A stretch of 64,000 nt of DNA from Drosophila persimilis (taxonomy: Eukaryota > Arthropoda > Insecta > Diptera > Drosophilidae): assembly GCF_003286085.1 (NCBI RefSeq), contig NW_020825324.1, positions 2,735,501-2,799,500 of the forward strand, written 5' to 3'. The notes beneath the pieces were generated by a model that was not told the origin of the DNA, made no database searches, and saw only the letters and a list, made by a program, of their open reading frames with translations. This document shows positions 37,907 through 48,870 of this stretch, in pieces (within the stretch, counting starts at the first letter, position 1; each line of letters starts with the position of its first letter). Made by a program: the position numbers and the translations under genes.

Positions 37907-38553
37907 ACCGTGTACATTTTTTCCACGGAACGGAGCACGCACGTACAGGAAACAGGGAACATTCAATATCCCGTTGTAGGTCTACACAGATTTAATAGGA
38001 AATTTCGTATGGATTTTCCCAGAAGTAATAGCACAGTCGAGTGTAGATTTTCCGTGGGTGTCAATCTCTATAGCCTCCAGTGGACATTTGGTGCGGCGGT
38101 GAGTGCGGTAGACGGTAGACGGGTTGCGGGGTTGGGTAGTGACTCCAGTAGAAAAAATCGCCACTTCCTATATATACTACATACATACATATATGTACTC
38201 TTTAAATGTCAATGTAATGTGTATCCGCAACTGAATCATCAACCAATCAATCAATCAATTAGTGCGCAATTCGACTCGTATTCGGGATGTACATAGATGC
38301 AGATGCACCTACGTACATGTGCGCCTTTGTCGATGAGTAGCTTACATAATAAGTATCCCCTCTCCCGCAGTGTCCAAATCACCACCACCACTACCACCTA
38401 CCCAGTCAGTCCATCATTCAGTCCTACGTAGAAGCAAACCCCTAGCTCTGTCCAGTATCCAGTATCCAGTAATCCAGTATCCAGCCATCCTTCTGAAGCT
38501 TCTGAAGCAGTTGTGGGAGTAAGTTCTCGATAAATATTTGCAGACCGATCTCG

Positions 38554-38580
38554 ATGTCTCCGCAATTAGATAATGCTTAA
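38554..38580 (+). CDS. Eight-codon upstream ORF overlapping the stnA start
   Basis: ATG at 38554, in a weak context (T at -3), opens an 8-codon frame that ends with TAA at 38578-38580. The stnA start codon (38573-38575) lies inside it, in another frame, so the uORF stop comes five bases past the stnA AUG. It is the only ATG between the likely leader acceptor (38370) and stnA. Translation of the uORF would make ribosomes bypass the stnA AUG unless they backtrack, or would need reinitiation further downstream. Confidence 0.6.
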   Translation: MSPQLDNA

Positions 38581-41500
38581 GTTACCAAAGGGCCTAAAAA
38601 AGAAAAAGAAGAAGTCGAAAAAGGACCAAGAACTCTTCACCGAAGAGGAGCTCGAGCAGTACAAACGAGAGCTCAGGGCCAAGCAGGAGGCGGCGGCCAA
38701 CAAATCGGACGCTGGCGAATCGGACGGTGGCGCATCGGACGTCGAGGGTGCCGCAGGCGCCACATACCACAGATCCTCTGTCGGAGACGCTCATCTAGCC
38801 GAATCCGGTGCTGCAAGCACTTCCACTGACGACCACCACCATCAGCATCAGCATCAGAGTTCCAGCGGCGGCGGAGGCGACGAGGAATGGGCCAAGTTTA
38901 AGGCGCTTACATCGGGCGTCGATACCATCCTACACAAGACCCAGGACGAGCTCGATCGCATCAAGAAGGAGTCCTTCTACCAACGCCTACCCTCGGCGGC
39001 CGAGAAGAAGAAACAGGAGGAGGAGGAGGCAGCCCGTCTCGAGGCCCAGCGCCAGGAGCGTGAGCGCCAGCGCCTCGCACTAATCGAATCACAGCGCGAC
39101 AAGCTAGCAGAGGCCGTTGTCGAGCTCTCAGATTCGGAGGACGACCAGCAGGACGAGGTCGATGACATCTTTGCCACCGACTACATCGAGGCGATCACTA
39201 GCGGAGAACTCCAACTAGCCGTTGTACCCGACTCGCCCGTGTACCCGGCGGACGACGGGCCCGATCCGTTCGACACCGCCTACGCGGAGAAGGTCATTGT
39301 TGGCGCCGACAAGGCCAAGGGCAACAAGAAGCTCGTCAGCCTCGGTGCTGCCGTAGAGGTACTCTCAGGCCGCGTGGACCGCGATCACGCCCTAGCCCTA
39401 GCCAACCCCAAGCGCAAGCTCCGCAAGGGCATCCAGAATCTTCTGCTCAGCGAGAGCGTAGAGCTAGCCGATCCCGAGGCGGATCTCCTAGCCGCAGCCG
39501 CCAACGCTGAGCCGCAGCACAATCTGCTCGACGATCTCGTCGACGACGACCTCACCGAATCGGCGGGCCCCATCGATTTGAGTGTCTCGCTCCATTTGCA
39601 TCTGATTAAGCCCCAAAGGGTTGACGAGGAGGACGAGGACGCCGAGCTCGCAGAGCTTCAGGGAAGCTCCCTCAATCCGGATCTAGCCGAGTTCGACGCG
39701 CTCAAGGACGAGGAAGACGACGAGTTCGCCGAACTAGCCGCCGAGTCGCTCACCAAAAAGGAGGACATCACCATCGTCAACCAGGTCGTGCTGCCGCCAG
39801 TCTCCGTACTCGCCGAAGCGGTTGCAGAGGCCAGCTGGGCCGAGTTCGAGGCGGAGCCAGAGTCCGAGGAGCCACTACCAGGTGAGCTATCATCCATGGA
39901 TCCACCCTTCAAACTTGAACGCATATCTCAGCACACTTGCCACTCGAAACACAAGAGGTTCTTTCAGGGAATTTCGAAAGATAATCATCTCCTTTATTTG
40001 TATGTACTATATCGGAACATGATCTCGAAAGCTCGTTGCTCGAAGACCAGGTGTTGAAGGAGCCAAACGACTGTTCATTCTGGCTTTACGAGTAATCCAA
40101 TCTCAACCAGATTCGGCATTGAAGTATACATATGTATATGATAATTGTATATTATTCTGCAGGTGTCGGTGTCTTCTTATTGTACTGTATTTCAGACTGG
40201 CACTACACTATACTATACCTCCATAATCCTTCATTACATACGAAATATGTCATCCAAAATATGTTTCTTTTTTTGTGGGATTCCATTCAGAGAAGTTTAA
40301 TTATGGAAATATTTAATGCTTTTTTTGAAGATAGTTATTTTCAATAAAAATGTACTGTATTTTTTTGGTATTCTGACTCTCGTATTGATTGAACCCATGG
40401 TTTTTACAAAATTTCACTATTTTCTTACAAAATTTGATTGATCTTAGGGGGCGACATTGGGGAGATATACGAGATATACTTATACTTGAGGCGTTATACT
40501 TTGAGGACCCACAGCAGATATCTAGCAGATCCAATCCCCAGCGATAATATTACACACCTCTACACGCTTCAGCTATCCAATTTTACTAATTGTAACCCGT
40601 ACTTATTTTCGTGCCATCACCAGGAAAACCCAAGCGCCCGCCGCCACCGGCCAGGCCTGCCACTGGACCACACATTGTACCTGGTGCCATCTACGTCAGT
40701 GACGACGAGGAGGAGCCCAATCTTGACGACGACCCCTTCAACACCAACTACGCGGAGCAGGTGATCAAGAAAACCACCGTACTCGAGGAGGACGACGACT
40801 TTGATCCGCGCGCCGAGGAGGAGACCACTGGCGGGTCCTCATTGCTAGCGGCTCCAGGACGCGATCTTTTGGCCGGGAGTGCCACTGATCTCAGTAAGGT
40901 GGTGCCAGCGCCATTGGCGCCCACCCTTAGCATCGATCAAGAGCCGGAGGACTTTGATCCTTTCGATACCTCAGCGGTCAGTGCAATCGTTCAGCCAAAG
41001 GCCACAGAGCTGCGCTTTCTAGAGCGGGAGCTGCTCACCAACGAGACGAGCGGTGGACTCAAGCACTCACTAAGCGATCCGGACTTTGATCCGCGAGCCG
41101 GACAGGAGGAGGACCAGCAGCACAAGCAGCAGCAGAAGCCCCCGCAAAGGCCGAAGCCACCGGTGCCACCTTCGCCATCTCACATCACTCCGGAGTTTGA
41201 CGCCGCCAGACGCAAGTCCTCGCTGAGCCTGAACATCCAGGCGAAGAGTGTGGGCTTCCTGGTGCCAGGGCCGGACCTACTCGGGGCCGGTAATGAGGTC
41301 GGGGCCAACAAGAAGCCTCTGACACCGTACTACGCGCCCTCCGCCACCGGTTCAGCCAACGCATCGCAGTCGATTGCCGAGGGCATACCAGAGTCGGAGG
41401 ATCCCTTCGACACCTCCTATGTGCCGGAGGCCAAGCTCAGCGACATCGAGCTGAAGCACATCGAGGCGGATTTGATTGCGGAGCCCACGCCCACGCTGCG

Positions 41501-41975
41501 GCACAGCCTCTCCGATCCGGACTTCGATCCGCGTGCCCCGCCCACGCCCGTGCCCGCCGAGGTGCTGCTCGCCGTCGAGGAGAACATCGACATCAAGGTG
41601 CTGACACCCGCGCAGGAGCGCAGACAGCTGCCCAAAGCCGGTGGCGCCCACAACGCCCAGGGGGATTCGGACGAGGACGTCGACCCATTTGACACTTCGA
41701 TCGCTGCCAATCTACAGCCCGGACAGACGGAGCTGAAGCTGCTCGAGAACGAGCTGCTGCCACAGAGGAGCGCCCAGGAGCTGGCCATTGACGCCCAGAG
41801 CGACGCCCAGGATCTGGGACTTGGCGACAAGGTGCTCACACCATCGCTGCCCTCGCGTCCTCCACCACCAGTGCGGCCGCAGGACATCGATCCCTTCGAC
41901 ACCTCCATTGCGGAGAATCTTGCGCCCGGCGAGACGGAGATCAAGCTGCTCGAAAGCGAGCTGATCGAGCGATAA
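38573..41975 (+). CDS. stnA: Stoned-A, first cistron of the dicistronic stoned mRNA
   Basis: Exons 38573-39881 and 40624-41975 (742-base intron, phase 1) encode 886 residues, close to the 850 I recall for D. melanogaster StnA. StnA works with StnB in synaptic-vesicle recycling at nerve terminals. The N-terminus is very basic (KLPKGLKKKKKKSKKDQELF), followed by an acidic/coiled-coil region (residues about 110-200, rich in Glu, Lys, Arg and Gln). Six DPF motifs (five DPFDT and one DPFNT) are spaced through the protein, as expected for AP-2 alpha-ear binding. Repeats HSLSDPDFDPRA occur twice, and the DPFDTSI(A/A)xNL...GxTExKLLExEL unit is repeated near the C-terminus. The protein has no methionine after the first. 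It is followed after 58 bases by stnB on the same strand. Confidence 0.95.
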
Positions 41976-42033
41976 GCAAACCCCAAAAACCACAAAAACC
42001 CACAGAAGAAACCACAAAAAACCCGAACCGAAA
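41976..42033 (+). promoter_or_regulatory. Intercistronic spacer of stoned
   Basis: 58 bases between the stnA TAA and the stnB ATG. It is A/C-rich (AAACC and CCACAAAAAC strings), has almost no T or G, contains no ATG, and ends in a strong initiation context (GAAA ATG G). An unstructured A/C-rich spacer is what scanning or reinitiating ribosomes would traverse easily. No splice signal separates the two frames. Confidence 0.8.
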
Positions 42034-45000
42034 ATGGCCAATCCGTTCCTAATGGACGACGACCTGGATGGCGGCGATATGGCCGCCAATCCCTTCCTAA
42101 TGCAATCAGATCCGGAACCGGGCGAGTCGGAGTCGAATCCGTTCGGGGAGGCAGCCAGCAGCGTCATTGCCAGCGTCAGTGCTGCCTCCAATCCGTTCGC
42201 CTTTGGCGGCGACGATCTCGAACCGGAGCCAGAGCCGCCGATCAACGACATCGATCCGGCCATGAGCTTCTTTGGCACCACCATAGAGGCGGAGGACGAC
42301 GCCCTCAGCATCAAGTCAGCCGCCGGAGAGGAGGAGGACGACACCGCCGCCGCTGGGCAAAAGAAGCAGCCCCCGCCTCCGCCACGACCACAGCCGCCGC
42401 AGAGCACACAGGATCTGATCAGCACGGTCTCCAGCCAGCTGGACGAGACCTCCTCGGAGCTGCTGGGCCGCATACCTGCCACCCGATCGCCCAGCCCCGT
42501 CTCGATGCGCGACCTCCACTCGCCCAGCCCCACACCGGACTCGGGACTGGCCGATCTGTTGGACGTGTCCGACAGCGGCTCCAATAACCAGATAATGGAC
42601 CTGGATCTCATTGGGGGAGTCACTGTCACTGCTACCACCACGGCAACAGCTGCAGAGGCCGAACCTACTGCTCCGGCTCCGGCTCCTGCTCCTGCACCTG
42701 TTGCGGCTGTGGTTCCGCCTCCCGTTCCTGCTCCCCCTGCCAGCCAGCACGACAATCCCTTTGCGGTGCCCACGGCTGTGCCCAGCCTGCAGGGGGCCAC
42801 GCCCATGCCCTCGCCGGCCAAACAGCAGCCGCCACGTCCCCCGCCGCCACGCCCAGTGCCACCACGGCCGACGCCACCAGCACACATGATGCAGCATGGC
42901 CAACAGCAGCCGGCACCGGCACCTCCGCCGCAGCGTCCACCACCGCCGTCAGCCACTGCCCCAGCCCCCGCCACAGTACCAGCGGACTCGGAGGATTTGC
43001 TGGACATGTTCGGTACGACCAGCGCAAAGCCGGCCAAGCCGCCGCCGCCCAAGAGCAAGGAGGACATCCTCAGCCTGTTCGAGGCCCAGCCGCAGCCGGT
43101 GGCCAAGCCCGATCTCCTGCACGATGATCTGCCCCAGGCGGTGGTCACCTCCGAGGAAGAGCGCGACGCGGAGAACAACAGGGACAACGACGATGGGGAG
43201 GACAAGGATGAGCCAATCTTCACGTCTGTGCTAACGCGGCCGGACGAGAGCACCCATGACATCAGTTGCCAGCCGCAGGCGGCGACCCTGGCCCACATGG
43301 CTGCGCCACAGGACACGACGGGCAGACAGAGAGCTCCCACGCCGGACATAGAGATCACCACGGTGGAGGATCTGCCGCGCTCCGACGACGAGGATGAGCC
43401 AGAGCCAGAGCCAACACCAGTAGCAGCAGCAGCTCCCGATCAGCCAGAACCCGAAATAGAAACAGAGGCCGAAGCCGAAGCCGAAGCCGTACCCGAACCG
43501 GAGGCAAAGGTGGAACTCTTCGGGGCGCCAGCAGCGCCTGTTGAGTCGGATCACACTGGATCACCACTGGAGGGCACTGAGTCACAGCCAGCCTTCGAAC
43601 CCGTCATGGAGCTGGCCAGCGATGAGCCCGAGCAGATGGACACGGGCCTGGACTTTCCTTTGGGCAGCGGCGGTCTGGCCAGCGGCCAGCTCTCGGCCAA
43701 TCCCTTCGCCAGTCCCGAGGAGGAGGACGAGCCGAGCTTCGTGCCCGCTGCTGTGGTGGGCAACATCTTTGCAGTGGACGACCCAGAGCCAGAGCCAGAG
43801 CCAGAGGTGCAGGCCGTGCAGCAGGCGCCCAGCTACGGAGGCAACATCTTTGCCGTGGAGCCGGACGAGTTTGACGCCTTCTCGGCCAAGTTTGATTCCG
43901 TGAAGAAGGACAACATCAGCATCCTGGACGGCTTCGGTGGCTCCGGAGCGATAACGCCCACGGGAGGAGATGGTAAGTCCATTACGGATCTCCAGTAGAA
44001 AGCCCGGACCCAATCTATTCCTCCCTCTTTCAGCTTGGGGCGACAGCGCCTTTGGATCGGCCACCATTTCGGCGGGCAATGCTTTTGGCGACGCCACTTC
44101 GGCGGACGATGGCTTCGGGAACGAGGACGACGATTTCTATGCCATGCGGGCGCCCGTGCGGGCCGAGTCCGTGGAGTCGGTGGACAAGGAGTTCAGCGTG
44201 GTGATCCGGCCCAAGGCGGAGGGCACTGGAGGCGTGGCCCCGCAGCTGGCACCACCGCCGCCGCCGGCCAGGTCGGCTGTGCCGACGGCCAGCCAATCCT
44301 CGTCGTCTCCGCCAGCTACAGTCAATCCCTTCGAGGATGTGACCGGATTCCCAGCACCACCAGCAGCGACAGCATCCGCCACGGAAGAAGCGGGCGAGGC
44401 GGGCATCAAGCGCACAGACTCCCAGGACACGCCACAGACGCCGCTCTACGACGAGGATGTGTCCCAGCCGCTGGAGGAGTTCCCGCGCCTGCACTACGTG
44501 GGACCCGGGTGGGAGATGCAACTGCGGCAGCCGAACAAGAAGAAGATCACGGGCCAGCGCTTCTGGAAGAAGATCTTCGTGCGCCTGGTGGTGCAGAACG
44601 ACGTGCCGGTGGTGCAGCTGCTGAACCAGCCCGGGGACAAGCAGCCGTTCCAGGAGCTGCCGCTGCAGCCCTCCTACTCGGTCTCGGAGATCGGGGCCCA
44701 GCAGTACGACCAGTTCGGCAAGATCTTCACCATGAAGCTGCAGTACATCTTCTACAAGGAGCGTCCCGGCGTCCGGCCAGGCCAGGTGACTAAGGCGGAG
44801 CGCATCACCAACAAGCTTACCAAGTTCGCACAGTACGCCATCGCCGGGGACTACGAGGGCGTGAAGGAGTTCGGCAGCGACCTCAAGAAGCTGGGCCTGC
44901 CCGTCGAGCATGCGCCGCAGTCGTCGCAGCTCTTCAAGATCGGTTCGATGACCTACGAGGACATGAAACAGTTCTCCGTCTGCATTGAGGAGGCCCTCTT

Positions 45001-46436
45001 CAAGCTGCCGGCTCTGCGCGAACGCGCCCTCACCTACAAGATGGAGGAGGTCCAGGTGACGGCCGTCGACGAGATCACCGTCGAGCAGGACAGCGAGGGC
45101 AAGATCCTCAAGCAGATCGCCCGCGTTCGCCTCTTCTTCCTCGCCTTCCTCACCGGCATGCCCACCATCGAGCTGGGCGTCAACGATATGTGGCGCCAGG
45201 GCAAGGAGGTGGTCGGCCGTCACGACATCATTCCCGTGGCCACCGAGGAGTGGATCCGTCTCGAGGCGGTCGAGTTCCACAGCGTTGTCAATCAGCAGGA
45301 GTACGAGCGAACGCGCACCATCAAGTGAGTAGAGCTCGTCGCATCCAAAAAGATCGATGCCAATTCCAACTCCAATTCCAACCCAATCCAACCAGATTCC
45401 AGCCGCCCGACGCCAACTACATTGAACTGCTGCGCTTCCGGGTGCGTCCGCCAAAGAATCGCGAGCTTCCGCTCCAGCTGAAGGCTACCTGGTGCGTCAC
45501 CGGCAACAAGGTGGAGCTGCGTGCCGACATATTGGTGCCTGGCTTCACCTCTCGCAAGCTCGGCCAGATACCCTGCGAGGATGTATCGGTGCGCTTCCCC
45601 ATACCCGAGTGCTGGATCTATCTGTTCCGCGTGGAGAAGCACTTCAGGTGGGTGTTCATTCGGCATGTGCATGGATCGGTGAATAACTCGAAAATCTTAC
45701 TGGGGTGGGTGGAACAGGTACGGGTCGGTGAAGTCGGCCCATCGACGGACAGGCAAGATCAAGGGAATTGAACGGATCCTCGGTGCTGTCGACACGCTGC
45801 AGGAGTCGCTGATCGAGGTAACGTCGGGCCAGGCGAAGTACGAGCATCACCATCGGGCCATTGTCTGGCGGTGTCCCCGCCTGCCCAAGGAGGGTCAGGG
45901 TAAGCCAGCAATCCATAGGCCATAGCCATAAGCTTCACTTCCATCTGGACCGATTAAAACAATCTGCTGCCGTTCTTAGGGGCCTATACCACACACCAGC
46001 TGGTATGCCGCATGGCTCTGACATCGTACGACCAGATCCCCAGTGAACTGGCGCCATACGCATTCGTGGAGTTCACTATGCCCGCCACGCAGGTCTCGCA
46101 TACCACCGTGCGCTCAGTGAGTGTCCAGGACTCGGACGCCGATGAGCCTCCCGAGAAGTATGTCCGCTATTTGGCACGACACGAGTACAAGTGAGTACTG
46201 CAAACGATAGCACAACATCTTGAAGATCAGCAACTTACAGACTCTATCGTTCTCGCTCTCGCTCTTTCTCGCTTTCTCTTTATTCCAGGGTTGGCATCGA
46301 GACCACGCACGGCGAGTCCACGAACGCGTATTTGGCGGCAACGCGTCCCATCAAGGAGGAGACCGCCAAGGAGGTGGCCACCAAGCCGGTCGCCTCTCCT
46401 GTCCCTCCCAGCGACTCGGACACGGACTCCAACTAA
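42034..46436 (+). CDS. stnB: Stoned-B (stonin), second cistron of stoned
   Basis: Exons 42034-43972, 44034-45324, 45396-45647, 45718-45899, 45980-46190 and 46289-46436 encode 1340 residues; all phases agree. StnB is the fly stonin, an endocytic adaptor for synaptotagmin. Seven NPF motifs, which bind EH domains (Dap160/Eps15), are seen: MANPFLM, AANPFLM, SNPFGE, SNPFAF, DNPFAV, ANPFAS and VNPFED. Residues 1 to about 780 are Pro- and acid-rich (PPPPPRP, PEPEPEPE). The stonin homology domain starts near residue 795 (LHYVGPGWEMQLRQP), and the mu-homology domain follows to about 1290 (EIGAQQYDQFGKIFTMKLQY, FQPPDANYIELLRFRVR, KHFRYGSVKSAHRRTGKIKG). The tail ends SDSDTDSN. The five introns are 61-98 bases. 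It has no promoter of its own, so it depends on the stnA mRNA. Confidence 0.96.
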
Positions 46437-47503
46437 GCGGAGAGAAGCGAAGCGAAGCGCAGCGCAGCGCCGCGCGGCTTTCTGTAGATATTCCCCGTGT
46501 GCATGGTTTACCCAATCGTTCTTGTTATATACATATTTACATACATATATATATACACCACATAGATATATCTTATAAACATACCTACTTATATGTGTAA
46601 TTTCAAGTGCGTCTGCCCGCCATATATTCCCCCGTCTAGCTTGTGCAGCGTGTTCATCAGCTCCAGAGTACGAGTATTAGGTAAAGATTAGTTGACAATA
46701 ATGTTAAGAGAAGGTAAATCAGCAGCAGATGTGAGAATGATAATTGAATGATGAAACTGAAACTAAAACTGTAACTGTAACTGAAACTGAAACTGAAACT
46801 GATAATGTGAAGCAGATAAAGTGCAGAAGATGATGAACACATTGTAAAAAGCCAAAAGGAACGGAAACCCAAATGAAGCTGAGGCTGAGGCTGAGCGAAG
46901 TGATGTGGATGTGTCAACGGAGAAGGAGAAGGAGGAGGAGGAACAGAGGAAAGGAATGCTTAACCATATAACCCCATCACCCCCACCTTCCACTTGCCCA
47001 ACTCTAACCTTACATAAATCTAGCCTTAACCGCGTTACTTATAGCCCATACTTGTACGAGAGATCACGTTAATGCTAGCCATTGGTAATATATCAATCCA
47101 ATGGGGCGTACGTAAAGTCAACCCATACATATGCATAGAGTTAATGATTATAATCGAACCAGTACACACACAAACACATACATACTATACTATGCGTAAT
47201 ACGTATACATGCATACAAACATACATATATAATCGATGGACCTTCTTAGTTGTAACTTATCGAATCGAACCATTAAGCGACAAGTAATCGAAAAGTAATA
47301 TGAAAATGAAAAGCAATTCCGCCACAGAAACATAGTTCATCGAAGAAGAAATCGAGTTACGTGACGATCGGAGCTCAAGTGCAAGTGAAAACGGAAGTGG
47401 AAATCGATGTGGAAATGGAAGAAGGCAACACGCACACATTATCCGCCCATACTCCCACATACTACTACTCGTAGATGCAATGGAAATGGAATGGAACCTA
47501 TGG

Positions 47504-47538
47504 ATACGGCTACGGATACGGATACGGATACGGATACC
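47504..47538. repeat. (GGATAC)n tandem repeat
   Basis: Five to six copies of GGATAC in the presumed stoned 3' UTR; a shorter run of the same unit occurs at 27238-27258. Confidence 0.85.
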
Positions 47539-48021
47539 TACCCCATGCTGCCAGCATATCATCAGATAGAGCATCATCATATAGTAGTAGCAAGTAACAC
47601 TGGAGACCGAAGGCAGTAGATAACCAACCCCTCCTTCTGATAACCTCTGATATCTGGACACTACATAGCCCATAGCCCCACTAGTACTATTCCTCTATTA
47701 CAAAACAAAATATACTAAGCTTTACCATATTGATTTAATGCATAAATTTAGAGACGGAACGATTCAATGCATATTCAAGAAAAAATGTTATTGTTGTGAA
47801 TCAAATTAAATTATATTCAGTAAAAAACAAAGTAAAAGTAAACTAAACTAAACGAAAAAAACCAAAGGCAAAACCAAAACTAAAACTAAAACAAAAACTT
47901 AAATGGTTATAGGCAAATCATCTTTGTTGGTCTACAAACACACTACATAAATAGATATATAGTACGGATAAAACCGAAAAAAAAATGTGGACAAAATTAT
48001 AAGTATGCCACACACAGATAT

Positions 48022-48064
48022 TGATCGATCGGTACCGATCGATCGGTACCGATCGATCGGTATA
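48022..48064. repeat. Tandem palindrome GATCGATCGGTACC
   Basis: Three copies of the 14-base unit GATCGATCGGTACC in head-to-tail order, the last incomplete. GATCGATC and GGTACC are each self-complementary, so nearly the whole 43 bases is palindromic and could fold or extrude as a hairpin. It lies in the presumed stoned 3' UTR. Confidence 0.9.
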
Positions 48065-48482
48065 TATTGAGTTTACTAGCAATATTGCATAAAATAGATT
48101 TGTTAATTGAGTGTTAAATGAATATATACCCGACCCAGCTTCTGTCCGACTATCCACTATCCACTCTCCTGCCCTATAAACCACATTCCCAACACACACT
48201 CTTGATGCACTCCTACCATACCATCCATACCAAGGCATTCCATTTAAAGTACTATATTTCGTACCACATTTCGAGAGTCTCTCAAAGGAGGAGCCTTGAT
48301 ATATTGATGATAGAGAACTATGTATATTGTATCCTTAAGAAACTCCCCTAAGATTCTGAAACCTCTATTCTACATCCCTCATTCCCATTCCATTCATTTA
48401 TTGTATGTTACATTATTTAAATACGTTTAACTCTACATATACTATATCGTATATCGTATATATGCATATGTATTGTATGTAC

Positions 48483-48488
48483 AATAAA
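48483..48488 (+). terminator. stn: Candidate polyadenylation signal of stoned
   Basis: AATAAA about 2.05 kb after the stnB stop; a second copy lies at 48845-48850. Confidence 0.4.
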
Positions 48489-48870
48489 AAGACAAACCAA
48501 ATCGGATCGGATAATGAAAGTTCCCGACAAACACTCTCACATGTTATATATATTAAATATACATACATACATACATACATAAATTGGCAGGCCCCCACAC
48601 CCACACCCACACCCTGCCACACCATATGTCCCTCTCCCCATCCGATGGGACTGAATCGAAGGCGTATGCTGTGTGGTTTGCCCAGTGACGGGGACGGGGT
48701 CGGGGTCGGGGTCTGTCCCTATTATACAAGAATATGCGGCGATCGCTAAAGGTATTAACCGATCAACTAAATACAATATAATGAATTATTATGAACCGAA
48801 CAGCAAACGCATTATGGTGGAACCTTTACCTAGTCAAATGAGAAAATAAATATGGAATCAACCAATATTA

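Larger units (their letters stand above)
34427..38553. other. Region between the fucosyltransferase and stoned; holds the stoned leader
   Basis: No coding exon is supported. The left part is AT-rich 3' flank of the fucosyltransferase. From about 36.6 kb it looks like a 5' leader/promoter area of stoned. A consensus donor (GAC|GTAAGT) lies near 36942, just upstream of an A-rich tandem repeat, and a good acceptor (CTCTCCCGCAG) ends at 38370. A 5' UTR exon from 38371 to the stnA start is therefore likely; it has no ATG before 38554. A first non-coding exon ending at about 36942 is a guess. Confidence 0.45.
46437..48870 (+). other. Presumed 3' UTR of stoned
   Basis: About 2.4 kb without coding frames, rich in short repeats: GAAACT units at 46751-46800, GGATAC units at 47504-47538, and AAAACTAAAACT near 47870-47898. 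Two perfect AATAAA signals are present, at 48483-48488 and 48845-48850. The shorter one would give a 3' UTR of about 2.05 kb. Neither end can be proven from sequence. Confidence 0.45.

Noticed and set aside
38530..38545. Donor/acceptor-like pair just before the stnA start (GTAAGT at about 38520, CAG at 38543)
   Set aside because: The intron would be about 25 bases, too short for splicing in flies.
41712..43361. Long minus-strand frame (549 codons) opposite stnA/stnB
   Set aside because: It is the complement of the Pro/Glu-rich stoned coding sequence; no domain content, and the sense strand has a proven-type stonin gene.
44030..45454. Minus-strand frame of 474 codons
   Set aside because: Antisense shadow of the stnB stonin and mu-homology exons; GC-rich third positions keep the antisense frame open.
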